A stretch of 64,000 nucleotides of DNA from G963677445 sp963677445 (GTDB lineage Bacteria > Bacteroidota > Ignavibacteria > Ignavibacteriales > Melioribacteraceae): positions 1 to 64,000 of the forward strand of contig CAXXGF010000075.1 in NCBI GenBank assembly GCA_963677445.2. The letters are read 5' to 3'. The notes beneath the pieces were generated by a model that saw nothing but the letters and a program-made list of their open reading frames with translations, ran no database searches and was not told the origin of the DNA. A program made the translations under genes and the position numbers. This document shows, one piece after another, positions 1 to 8,281 of the stretch (the stretch's first letter is position 1; every line of letters begins with the position of its first letter).

Positions 1-338
1 GCCGATACAGCGTTAAGTTTTCCCAGTTTATATGCGGCAAATTCCCTGATATCAGCTCTGCTGTCGGATAGCAGTGTTATTAAGTGGGGAATAGTTTCCT
101 TTCCATGCAGCGCGAGATCATCAATAAGTGGGAATATATCTCTTCTCGACGCTGCCTGCTCTAACATTGATAATGTTTCTTCGATGGAAAATTCCGGTCC
201 GGAAGGGAGAGCCTGCCGGATGCCCCTTGCGGTTTCACTGTTGTTTTTTGTAAAATCAGCAAAAGGAACTGACGCGAGTAAAAAAATTATTGTATAAAAA
301 ATAGTCAGTATAACAGCTTCCGATTTCTTCCGGGGCAT
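1..338 (-). CDS. HEAT-like repeat protein, C-terminus cut by window edge
   Basis: Reads leftward from an ATG at 338-336 and stays open to the window edge (112 codons visible). The N-terminus is MPRKKSEAVILT followed by a hydrophobic segment (about residues 9-27), either a signal peptide or a membrane anchor. Residues about 52-112 look like paired amphipathic helices of the HEAT/Armadillo type (for example LIDDLALHGKETIPHLITLL and SRADIREFAAYKLGKL), which usually form protein-binding solenoids. The start overlaps by 34 bases the end of the upstream broken membrane protein gene on the same strand, suggesting an operon. No catalytic motif is visible. The exact family cannot be decided without the missing C-terminus. 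Confidence 0.6.
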   Translation of the reverse strand, partial: MPRKKSEAVILTIFYTIIFLLASVPFADFTKNNSETARGIRQALPSGPEFSIEETLSMLEQAASRRDIFPLIDDLALHGKETIPHLITLLSDSRADIREFAAYKLGKLNAVS

Positions 339-723
339 TTCTTTTTTGAAAAATATTCTGACAGGGGCTTTAAATATACCGGAAAACCATTTAGCGCCAG
401 GAAAAACATGCTCAGCGCGAACTGTCCGAATACAGGAAGAAAAAGCACAAAAGCTCCCCGACCCATACCCGGCCGCTTTTTTTTATCGAGAATCCTGTTA
501 TTATCGCGATTATTACGAAAGCAAGGCAAATATAGCCAATCACCCGAAGGTTATAAGAGGAAATATAAATATCAGATTTGAACATGCTGAATTGATCCGC
601 ACCCTGGTCAAATCCGGGGGAGCCTACCACTTTGCCCACTACCGGGTCAAGCAGTTTGGGTAGTTCTGTAAACGCGAACATCAAAGCGACTGAGAAAACC
701 AGGGATAATAAAAAGTGCGCCAA
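305..723 (-). pseudogene. Small multi-pass membrane protein, frameshifted
   Basis: Two minus-strand frames together encode one plausible protein of about 130 residues. The first (723 to about 475) starts KDLAHFLLSLVFSVALMFAF and contains two hydrophobic helices. The second continues from about 475 to 305 with GRGAFVLFLPVFGQFALSMF and a third helix. The switch lies near 460-485, by a run of eight T at 478-485 and a CCGG stretch, and is explained by one missing base. No good ATG precedes the first frame; a TTG at 723 is the only nearby start, and the open frame reaches further up to about 778, so the N-terminus may also be damaged. The family is not recognised. It could be a real pseudogene or a sequencing indel. 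Confidence 0.5.
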
Positions 724-800
724 ATCCTTTTTGTGAACTGTTTTTCCACGGTCTTCTCCCGGTTTGTTTAGAAGCTGTTAACCGCAATTTATAAAAATTT

Positions 801-1843
801 TCAGTCAGTATCGGATAAATAGAAAAAATATTCATCATCGAAATTGTAATCAACATAAACAGTAATTGTTTTCTCATCCATATTATAAATAGCCGACCAT
901 TCGGTGGAAGACCATCCTACATTTTTTAATATATTGGTCGCGTCGATAATTCCGGCGTTTCCCTGTACCGATTCCAGTGAATTGTAAATATAGTTAAATC
1001 GCGGGCAGGCCGACTTCTGCTGATCGACAGATACTCCGACCACAGGTGAATTTGTTATCACCTGCCAGGGAGCGTTATTTATCACCGCTTTAATTTTGCC
1101 ATCCGATAGTTCCAGCACAGCCGATTTGCCTGATGGATCGGCGACAAGGGTATGAATTCCCAGGTTATTGAGATCGGGGCAGCAGATGTTATACTTTTCA
1201 GCTATTTCTATCGCTTCATCAACATTCGCGGCATGGTCCATTATTTCTCTCACAAGCAAAGTAATCCAGATCGATTTTTTCCCCGCTTCACTTTCCAGGG
1301 AAGAGAACGCACATTCGCCAGTCCCGCCGTCACTCCCATTTCATTTATTCCGTCCGGGCAGTGAAAAGGGGCTTCCAGCAGATTCAGCTTCTGCTCGTAT
1401 GGAAGAGTTGTTACATCTGTTCCGGGTTCATAACCGAAGTCTCTCATCCTTACAAATGTCATGGAAGAAAAACCGTCGGAAGGATTGGTTCTTACCAGCA
1501 TAGTAAGGCATTTCCAGCCGGCCGGGTTGTCAAAACTTCTGCCGAATATTTTTTTCTCGGGATTTCCGAAAACCGAAAACAGCGAACAGTGATATTCGGG
1601 GGTATTTCCCTCTGTATTGGCGCCGTATGAAGTCCCGAGAAAACGGCTGTTTACCTGGTCGAGGATTTCAGAGTAATCTCCGTGGAAGGTCATTTCATAG
1701 AGGTTGTCTGATATTTTGGCAAGGCTGTTAATGGTTTTAAGGGTATCCGGTTTTTCTAATTTGCCGTTGGCAGTAAGCATATTGTTTTCTTCTTTGCAGC
1801 CGAACAATATTAGAAGGGATATAAATACAAAAATTTGTTTCAT
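801..1843 (-). pseudogene. Linear amide C-N hydrolase (Ntn family) lipoprotein, frameshifted
   Basis: The 5' part (1843-1250) encodes a lipoprotein signal with lipobox LFGC (Cys16), then an Ntn-hydrolase core: TPEYHCSLFSVFGN, in which Cys86 is the likely N-terminal nucleophile after processing, then FGRSFDN and the family signature GINEMGVTAGLANV. The 3' part (1259-801) continues in another frame with LLVREIMDHAANVDEAIEIA, LVADPSGKSAVLEL and the C-terminal strand region. The frames join if one A is restored in the A6 run at 1274-1279 (minus strand), giving GKKSIWITLLVREI. The family includes penicillin V acylase, bile salt hydrolase and acyl-CoA:6-APA acyltransferase relatives; the substrate here is unknown. 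A second family member lies upstream at 2146-3174. Either a recent pseudogene or a one-base sequence error. Confidence 0.75.
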
Positions 1844-2050
1844 TATTTTTCTCCAATCCGTTTCTTACGAAATAAAAACAAGCCGGACTCCTTTTTCAAT
1901 GACAATTTTTGTTGTGTAAACGATTTTCTCTATTTGTTCAGACGATTTTAATGGGTTGTTTGTGCGGTGAAAACGGGTGGGGAATGTATCGGCACTAAAT
2001 GATAATGTGATGGATTACCAATAATTGGCATTTATCCAATGTGGGGACGC

Positions 2051-2106
2051 CCCTTGTGGGTGCCTAAAAGGGGAGGTCGCCCAATCCGGGAGGGTACCCA
2101 CAAGGG
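2051..2106. repeat. Inverted repeat in intergenic DNA
   Basis: The 11-base arm CCCTTGTGGGT (2051-2061) is repeated inverted as ACCCACAAGGG (2096-2106), in GC-rich DNA unlike the AT-rich surroundings. It lies between the two amidase genes, about 40 bases downstream of the 2146-3174 stop, so it could act as a terminator or processing hairpin, or be a small REP-like insertion. There is no T tract. Confidence 0.45.
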
Positions 2107-2145
2107 ATACCCCTACGATATTTTTATTGATAATCGTATTGGTGG

Positions 2146-3174
2146 TTATTTTGAAAATAATCCGGAGATGGAGTTTCTTAAATTTTCTGCCTGTTCCAAT
2201 TTGATAAATCTTTTACCGGTCAACTTTTCGAAAATGTTTTCAACAAGGATATTGTTGTTTTCAATCGTCAATTCTGAAAACCGTTCCTGTTTATTGATAT
2301 CTTTGAAGAGGATTTTTCCATCGCCGAAATTAAATTCGCCTAAATTGATCTCTTCTCCCCCGTTTTCCACCGTCCTGAAGGATATCGTCATGGATGTAGG
2401 ATTATACACAATGCTCCATTGTGTATCGGACATCCTTACTTTATCGAGTATGCCGAATCCATATTCCGTGATATCCTTATCGCCGGTGTACAAATCTGCC
2501 ATGGCTCCGGCGATTACAAATCTTTCACAGTTCTGGTTTCCTTTCGGCAGTTCTCTTTCACCGCCAAACGCTTTAAATTTAAAGGAATAATCAAGGCATT
2601 CAGAATAACTGTTATTTGACAAGGCCTCAACCGGCAGATCTTTACCGGTATAAACAGATACTCCCGATTTGTGAAATTCGATTACCGAGCTGTTTCCCTC
2701 CGCGTCTGTGAGAATGTAATGCAACCTGAACATAAGGGCGCTTACATTGATTTCCCTGGTAACCGCCGCCGCTTCCTCCACATTCCGGAAATTATCAAGA
2801 ACATACTGAATTAATTGAAATTCATTAAGCGCCGGAATGTTCTCTTTATCGGGACAGGATGTAAGGAAATATGAAAGCTCCTCCATCACCAGCCCTTTTT
2901 CATTCATGCCGCCCAATGGCATTCCATAACCAAACTGGTTAAAAGTTACACTGCCATATTGAGCTTTCCATTGAAGCGGGATTAGGTTTTCATTCACAAT
3001 AGCTGTTTTTTGCTCTCCCCGTTGGTTTACAATGATGTAACCGTCGGCGAAATCCCAGTCGAGGTTTTTACAAAGAACAACGCCGGCCTCCGACTTTATC
3101 ACAAATCCCGTGCAGGGATAAAAGTCTGTGGATAAAGAGAAGAGGATTATAAAAATCAGCAGTTTATTGAGCAT
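2146..3174 (-). CDS. Secreted choloylglycine hydrolase-type linear amide hydrolase
   Basis: 342 residues. A signal peptide (LLIFIILFSLSTDFYP) is followed directly by Cys21 in the motif PCTGFVIKSEAG, the expected position of the autocatalytically exposed N-terminal cysteine nucleophile of this Ntn family (bile salt hydrolase, penicillin V acylase, conjugated amide hydrolases). KNLDWD (residues about 36-41) and GMNEKGLVMEELSYF match the conserved substrate-pocket segments. Length is normal for the family. It hydrolyses a linear C-N amide bond, probably in the periplasm; the substrate cannot be read from sequence. The start overlaps the stop of the upstream MRJP-like gene by 11 bases, so the two are probably co-transcribed. 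It is distantly related to the broken gene at 801-1843. Confidence 0.8.
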   Translation of the reverse strand: MLNKLLIFIILFSLSTDFYPCTGFVIKSEAGVVLCKNLDWDFADGYIIVNQRGEQKTAIVNENLIPLQWKAQYGSVTFNQFGYGMPLGGMNEKGLVMEELSYFLTSCPDKENIPALNEFQLIQYVLDNFRNVEEAAAVTREINVSALMFRLHYILTDAEGNSSVIEFHKSGVSVYTGKDLPVEALSNNSYSECLDYSFKFKAFGGERELPKGNQNCERFVIAGAMADLYTGDKDITEYGFGILDKVRMSDTQWSIVYNPTSMTISFRTVENGGEEINLGEFNFGDGKILFKDINKQERFSELTIENNNILVENIFEKLTGKRFIKLEQAENLRNSISGLFSK

Positions 3175-4210
3175 TTTGATTCAGCATAAATATTCTGTAA
3201 GGATCGGTTACATTTTTTCCCAGGTGGATTTGCGATGTTGTGAAATAAATATCCCCCTGGCGGGTGATTGAAAAACTGTCGGGCCATTTTATCAGGCTGT
3301 CCCTGACAACGGTTTCCACATGATTTGTTTCCGGATTATAGGTTCTGATGGCGTTCATTTCGATTGATGTCAGATAGAGAATACCATTCCGGTCGAATTC
3401 AATACCGTCGCAGGCGCCGGTTTTCGCTGTATATTCAACCATTTTGGAGATAGTATCTTTTGGAATGCTGAAATTCCTCAGGTGTCCGGTGTTTATTCTG
3501 TAGAGGCTTCTTCCCGTAAGGGCCTGGTAATAGAGATATTCACCATCGGGGGTAAGGGCAATGCCGTCGGAGTGAACTTTCATCGGCAGAACTTTCTCCT
3601 CCACTACAAGTCTGAAGTTTTCAGCCATCACCGAAGGATGTCCGGCCAGGAGTCTGCGGCATTCACCCGTTTCAAGATTTAATACAAGAATAGCCCCCAT
3701 ACCGGAATCGGTCATGTAAGCGTATCCTTTGTCATTATCGATTCTTACATCATTCAGATATGAATTTTTTGGAGCGAGTTTTTCATCAAAGATATATTTT
3801 TTGAGAAGTTTTCCCGAACGAATCTCAAATTTCATCAGTTTGGCGCCACCCTCAACAACCCCTTTGAACATCGGGTTGGCCGGATCAAGTATCCAGAGGC
3901 AGTTCGTTTTGTCGATATAAACACTCTGCACACATACAAAATATGTCGATGGGGATTTAGCCGAATCGGGTGTGTTCCAGTTATCATCGGGCCAGGGGGC
4001 TTTCGCGCCCGAAGGTAAAACTTCAGCTACCGATAAAGGTATATCAGGCGACCACCTGGGATAATTCACAAAAATTCTTCCTTCGGTTGAAACCGCGACC
4101 CCCGTCCATTGATCCTTTGATTCCGCTATGAGTTTGAGTCTGGATTCTTCACCGCCTCCGCATCCTGCCGCGATTATTACTAATATTATTAAAAAAAACA
4201 TTCTCTTCAT
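3164..4210 (-). CDS. Yellow/major royal jelly-type beta-propeller lipoprotein
   Basis: 348 residues. A lipoprotein signal ends at IIAAGCGGG (Cys17). The rest is a six-bladed propeller of the MRJP/yellow type: repeated LWILDPANP, YLNDVRIDNDKGYAYMTDSG, LRFVVEE-like and HSDGIALTPDGEYLYYQALTG and CDGIEFDRNGILYLTS segments are family hallmarks. Bacterial members are usually annotated as L-dopachrome tautomerase-related, but their reaction is unproven and they may simply bind small ligands. Probably anchored in the outer or inner membrane facing the periplasm. First gene of an operon with the amidase at 2146-3174, overlapping it by 11 bases, so a joint role in handling an amide or phenolic substrate is possible (inference). 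Confidence 0.8.
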   Translation of the reverse strand: MKRMFFLIILVIIAAGCGGGEESRLKLIAESKDQWTGVAVSTEGRIFVNYPRWSPDIPLSVAEVLPSGAKAPWPDDNWNTPDSAKSPSTYFVCVQSVYIDKTNCLWILDPANPMFKGVVEGGAKLMKFEIRSGKLLKKYIFDEKLAPKNSYLNDVRIDNDKGYAYMTDSGMGAILVLNLETGECRRLLAGHPSVMAENFRLVVEEKVLPMKVHSDGIALTPDGEYLYYQALTGRSLYRINTGHLRNFSIPKDTISKMVEYTAKTGACDGIEFDRNGILYLTSIEMNAIRTYNPETNHVETVVRDSLIKWPDSFSITRQGDIYFTTSQIHLGKNVTDPYRIFMLNQNAQ

Positions 4211-4527
4211 TGTTTTCCCCGTATTGATCAGAAAATTAAAAATAATTTATTTGGCGTACCTTTTCAAGCCGGAAAATATCAGAAAGATATGTATTGACAA
4301 AAATCTCTGCAATTGAAAGATTTAGAAAATTATAATACGTAAGGTAAATGTAAAAGAAAAGTAAATTCAGATAACCTTTGACATAAAGCCAAGACATTTG
4401 TTAAATACTCTGAATTTTCAATGTAATTACTAAGCTTGTGGGGTATTGTAAACCAAATGTAGGATGATGTTGATACAATTAAGTTGACGGCAAGTTAAGA
4501 AAATGTTAAATTAATAAAAAAATAACC
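4211..4527. other. Intergenic, no gene seen
   Basis: AT-rich spacer between divergent transcription units. It must hold the minus-strand promoter for 4210-2146. I see no conserved RNA or coding stretch. Confidence 0.4.
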
Positions 4528-4579
4528 GACATATACTTGACATTTATTGCTAAAAAACTATTTTGACAAGTAAATGTCG
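4528..4579 (+). promoter_or_regulatory. Inverted repeat overlapping a TTGACA/TATTTT promoter
   Basis: The arm CGACATATACTTGAC (4528-4542) recurs inverted at 4565-4579 (GACAAGTAAATGTCG) with two mismatches over 15 bases. TTGACA (4537-4542) and TATTTT (4559-4564) with a 16-base spacer fall inside and between the arms, 50 bases before the first gene of the islet. This arrangement fits an operator bound by a dimeric HTH protein, most simply the HigA-type HTH of the 5221-6129 product. The binding is inferred. Confidence 0.5.
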
Positions 4580-4613
4580 CCAAAATATTATTATTATATT
4601 TATGGGGAGAAAA

Positions 4614-5180
4614 ATGAGTATGGAAATTTTCATTGGCATTTCATTAATTGATATGATTAATTTGTCATTAACCATCATAATAGCTTATAGCACATCTTAT
4701 ACTCTCTTGGAATCAATTAAATTCCATAATTATCAAATGAAGGCAAAAATTGCTATTGAGTGTTTTGAAACCACCCAAAGATCTAAACAGGCTATTGACA
4801 ATTCTGACATTATTTCCATTATTGAAGCGTATAAAAAACATTGTAAAACATCAGGATTTCCATGCGAAAATAAATTTCTTCGTATGGAAATCATCAATAT
4901 TGGGAAAGTCTATATTATTGATTATGAAATATTTATATTGGTAAAAATAAAACCAGGAGAAAAATTAGGGAGAAATTTAATAGCCTCACAAAAATGTAAA
5001 CTGACATATCAGAGTAAACGGATTCTTAAGCCAGAAGAACGAGAGTTAGTAACTATCTGTGATATTTCAGGATTTCCAGAGGCTGATTTTGTCTGTAAAG
5101 TGAAATATACTGATACGAAGGGAAAAAGATATAATGGATACATTGGACAAAAAAAATGGGAGATTCGAAATGCTATTTAA
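4614..5180 (+). CDS. Membrane-anchored protein of unknown function in HTH-Dcd islet
   Basis: 188 residues from the ATG at 4614, preceded by GGGGAG (4604-4609); the ATG at 4620 is an equally good start with better spacing. Residues about 3-27 are a single hydrophobic helix. A charged helical linker follows (KAKIAIECFETTQRSKQAID and IEAYKKHCKTSGF), then about 90 C-terminal residues with alternating strands (YIIDYEIFILVKIKPG, SQKCKLTYQSKRIL, ELVTICDISGF, FVCKVKYTDTKGKRYNGYIG) resembling an Ig-like beta sandwich. I do not recognise the family. Likely topology: N-terminal anchor with a soluble C-terminal domain. The base composition is clearly more AT-rich than the flanking genes, as in the next gene, 40 bases downstream, suggesting joint acquisition. 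It could be an effector or sensor partner of the HTH-Dcd protein. Confidence 0.75.
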   Translation: MSMEIFIGISLIDMINLSLTIIIAYSTSYTLLESIKFHNYQMKAKIAIECFETTQRSKQAIDNSDIISIIEAYKKHCKTSGFPCENKFLRMEIINIGKVYIIDYEIFILVKIKPGEKLGRNLIASQKCKLTYQSKRILKPEERELVTICDISGFPEADFVCKVKYTDTKGKRYNGYIGQKKWEIRNAI

Positions 5181-5220
5181 TAGTCCCAAATGTTATTTTT
5201 AATTAATAAGGAAGCGAAAG

Positions 5221-6129
5221 ATGATTAGTTCTGAAATACCTGAAAACAATATACATCCCGGACAATACATTAAACGACATATTTTGGAAAATAAGGGGTA
5301 TACACAAAAAGAACTTGCTGAAAAATTAAATGTATCCAGACAGACGATCAATCAGATTGTGGGAGGACACTCAAATCTTACTACCGGTGTCGCGATGAAA
5401 TTCGCGAAAGAGTTTGGTGGCACTCTTGAATTTTGGCTCGATCTGCAGAGGAAATATAAAGATACACAGGAGTATGATCTGAGCTCGATTGAACAGATTA
5501 AAAAAATCTGGTCAGTCCATGGTAGTCACACACTGGTTGATTTCGAAATAGAGCAGGGAATTGATGCCGGGATTTTTGGTGTGAATTTTTCAAAAGACAG
5601 AGTTCAGCCCGCAAGCTATGATCTACGAGTAGGTAAAAAAGTGATCATCAATAATAAAAATATTGATTTAGAAAAGAATGATGAAATCACCATTAACCCG
5701 GGTGAAATTGTCCATATTTTTACACTTGAAGAATTTGATCTTCCAACTTTTATAATGGGCAGAGTAGGTCCGATGTCTACGCTTCAAATGAGTGGAGTAT
5801 CAACCCTTCATGGTCTACAAATTGATCCAGGCTTTAAAGATGGTCCTTTAAGAATAACGCTCATCAATCTTGACAATTCAAACATACTTAATCTCGATTT
5901 TGGCCAACCATTTGTTTCTACAGAATTGCAGTTTCTATCTGTGGAGCCGAGAGAATCATACAAAAATAAAAAACAAACCGTAAATAATGATGGGAGCAAC
6001 CTTTCTGGAAAAACCATTTTTTCCGAAAAAATAATAACAGATGAAAATGAACCTATTACTGAAGATGACCTTAAGGATGCCAAAGCTATTTACAGAATTG
6101 CCAAACTGTTAAAAAGCAGTGGAATTTAA
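5221..6129 (+). CDS. HigA-type HTH fused to dCTP deaminase/dUTPase-fold domain
   Basis: 302 residues, with AAGGAAG before the ATG. Residues about 11-80 are a HigA-family XRE helix-turn-helix: HPGQYIKRHILENKGYTQKE, KLNVSRQTINQIVGG, then FAKEFGGTLEFWLDLQRKY, a textbook HigA ending. Residues about 113-245 match the trimeric dCTP deaminase/dUTPase fold: RVQPASYDLRVGKK, NPGEIVHIFTLEEFDLPTF, MGRVGPMSTLQMSG and GLQIDPGFKDGPLRITL. The usual GRSS motif is GRVG here and the catalytic glutamate of Dcd (the LEF position after IDPGW) is Ile215, so deamination is doubtful while nucleotide binding may persist. A 55-residue charged tail follows. The gene pairs with the membrane protein upstream. No HigB toxin is adjacent. 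Known dCTP deaminases act in phage defence; a nucleotide-sensing repressor is the alternative. Confidence 0.8.
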   Translation: MISSEIPENNIHPGQYIKRHILENKGYTQKELAEKLNVSRQTINQIVGGHSNLTTGVAMKFAKEFGGTLEFWLDLQRKYKDTQEYDLSSIEQIKKIWSVHGSHTLVDFEIEQGIDAGIFGVNFSKDRVQPASYDLRVGKKVIINNKNIDLEKNDEITINPGEIVHIFTLEEFDLPTFIMGRVGPMSTLQMSGVSTLHGLQIDPGFKDGPLRITLINLDNSNILNLDFGQPFVSTELQFLSVEPRESYKNKKQTVNNDGSNLSGKTIFSEKIITDENEPITEDDLKDAKAIYRIAKLLKSSGI

Positions 6130-6331
6130 TCTATATGTACATAGGAAAAATACGGCAATAGACCTAACTCTTTTTTTAGTTTTTAAAATTTCCTTGCTTT
6201 TTTCTGTTGTTATAAATATGTGAGAGTTATAGATGAAGTGTTTGAAAACATTTGTGTAGCTTAATAAAAAATGTATTCTATTGAATGAATTCTTATTTTT
6301 GATAAAATAAGTTTAAACTTAGAGAATTATT

Positions 6332-8281
6332 ATGATTTTACTCAAAGATATTATCCTTATCCTTTTTACAGCTATTGTTGTAATTCTGATTCTTTCTAAG
6401 CTGAAAATTCCGCCGGTAATCGGGTTTCTTCTTACCGGAATAATAATCGGCCCTTTCTCGTTCGGACTTGTCGATTCAGTAGGAGAAATAGAGGTTCTCG
6501 CCGAAATAGGCGTCATTCTTCTGATGTTCAGCATCGGACTGGAATTTTCAGTTGATAAAATTAAAGCGATGATGAAAGACTTCCTCTTTTTCGGAGGATT
6601 GCAGGTGGCTACATGCTGGCTGATATTTTTTATCATAATCAACTTCTTCGGATTAACTTTAACGCAATCGATTGTAGGGGGATTTATACTCGCTTTAAGC
6701 AGCACCGCCATAGTGCTGAAACTGCTTCAGGATAATGATGAGATAAACAGCCCGCCCGGACTTAAAATGACAGGCATATTGTTGTTTCAGGATGTGGTTA
6801 TCATTCCCGCCATGATATTTCTTCCCTTTGTCAACCAGCTCGGAGAGGGGGAAACCGGAAATATAGTTACAAGTCTGCTTATCGCTGTTGGAGGAGTTAT
6901 ACTAATACTCCTTTTGAGCAAATATCTGCTTCCCTTTCTTTTTAAGGTGATATTAAAATTAAGGATACCTGATCTTCAGACCGTAACAATTTTTGTTTTC
7001 CTTTTTGGAGTAGCCTTTATTTCATATAAACTGGGTATATCACTGGCGATGGGCGCCTTTATTGTTGGCATCGCGCTCTCAGATACCGATTACGCTCACC
7101 AGATAAACACCGATTTTGTCCCTTCCCGACACATCTTTAATTCCATATTTTTCATATCAATAGGGATGTTTGTGAATGTATCCTTTTTCATAAACAATAT
7201 TCCCGAAGTTCTTCTTTTCACAATTATTATTATTTCGGTGAAGATCTTTTTTATAACCCTCCTTTTTATTATTTCACGGCATCCTCTTAGTGTGGGAATA
7301 ATTACAGCGTTCAGTCTGGCCCATATCGGGGAATTTTCATTTATTCTGCTCAGGGAAGCTCAGGAGCATGAGATATTCAGCTCCGATACACACCAGGTTT
7401 TCCTGTCATCGGCAATCCTTAGTATGTTCCTGATTCCTGTGGCTATTAAAACGGGTAAAAGCATAGCTGCTTCAGGAAAATTTAAAACTGAGATAAAAAA
7501 GGGGGAAGTTAAAAAAACTCTATCAAATCATACAATTATCGCCGGTTATGGAATAAATGGCCGGAATATTTCCAGAATTCTGAAACTTCTCGATATACCA
7601 TATGAAATAATAGAGATGAATCCGCAGACAGTTTCAGAATATAAATTGAAAGGGGAGCCAATACGATTCGGCAATATTGACCACAGGGATAATCTGAAAC
7701 ACATCGGGATTGAAAAAGCCTCTCTTTTGATTATCGCGATCAATGATATTGAAGCCGCGAAAAAAAGTGTCGGGGCGGCCAGATCATTAAGCTCCAAAGT
7801 AAAGATAATTGTAAGAGTGAATTATATTTCACAGGTTGAAACCCTCTATAAAGGGGGCGCCGACCTGGTACTTTCGCAGGATATGGAGACGTCGCTGATT
7901 TTTATCAATCATATCCTGAAATATTACAATATCCCCGATCATGTAAGCCGCATTCAGACAAACCTTCTGCGTGAAGAACATTACAGTTTCTTTTATAATA
8001 AAGAAAACAGGGATCACTGGCGGGTGGCTCTGCTTGATTGCATTGAGCAGGATAATGAACTGTTTTTTGTCGGGTCTTACTCAAAATTTGTCTCCCGCAA
8101 AATAGAAGAGCTTGAACCCTGGAATATGGAGGGAGTTAATGTTATAGGAGTAATAAGGAACAGCGCCGTTATCTCAAAAGAACTCTCCGAACTTAAGCTT
8201 GAAAAATTTGATACGATCATATTCTCCGGATTTCATAAAAAGGTATATGAGGCTCTTCACTGGATGGAGGAGAACAATTGA
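6332..8281 (+). CDS. Kef-type monovalent cation:proton antiporter with RCK domains (CPA2)
   Basis: 649 residues. Residues 1-385 form about 12 membrane helices of the CPA2 family, with IGFLLTGIIIGPFSFGLVD, IGVILLMFSIGLEF, LALSSTAIVLKLL and FQDVVIIPA as recognisable family motifs. Residues about 400-510 are an RCK_N (TrkA-N) Rossmann domain (HTIIAGYGINGRNISRIL), and about 560-645 an RCK_C-like ligand domain. It exports K+ or Na+ in exchange for H+ across the inner membrane, gated by nucleotide binding to the RCK domain. The stop overlaps the TTG start of the SpoIIAA-like gene, so the two are translationally coupled. It lies about 200 bases after the AT-rich islet, and its codon usage returns to that of the genome. 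Confidence 0.9.
   Translation: MILLKDIILILFTAIVVILILSKLKIPPVIGFLLTGIIIGPFSFGLVDSVGEIEVLAEIGVILLMFSIGLEFSVDKIKAMMKDFLFFGGLQVATCWLIFFIIINFFGLTLTQSIVGGFILALSSTAIVLKLLQDNDEINSPPGLKMTGILLFQDVVIIPAMIFLPFVNQLGEGETGNIVTSLLIAVGGVILILLLSKYLLPFLFKVILKLRIPDLQTVTIFVFLFGVAFISYKLGISLAMGAFIVGIALSDTDYAHQINTDFVPSRHIFNSIFFISIGMFVNVSFFINNIPEVLLFTIIIISVKIFFITLLFIISRHPLSVGIITAFSLAHIGEFSFILLREAQEHEIFSSDTHQVFLSSAILSMFLIPVAIKTGKSIAASGKFKTEIKKGEVKKTLSNHTIIAGYGINGRNISRILKLLDIPYEIIEMNPQTVSEYKLKGEPIRFGNIDHRDNLKHIGIEKASLLIIAINDIEAAKKSVGAARSLSSKVKIIVRVNYISQVETLYKGGADLVLSQDMETSLIFINHILKYYNIPDHVSRIQTNLLREEHYSFFYNKENRDHWRVALLDCIEQDNELFFVGSYSKFVSRKIEELEPWNMEGVNVIGVIRNSAVISKELSELKLEKFDTIIFSGFHKKVYEALHWMEENN

Noticed and set aside
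346..663. 105-codon plus-strand open frame
   Set aside because: Antisense to the membrane protein remnant; low-complexity composition and no start signal.
2039..2590. 183-codon open frame on the plus strand
   Set aside because: Mostly antisense to the amidase gene 2146-3174, whose motifs and signal peptide clearly mark the coding strand.
5221..6129. Ordinary HigBA toxin-antitoxin locus
   Set aside because: The HTH is HigA-like but the protein is a 302-residue fusion and no RelE/HigB-type toxin gene is adjacent.
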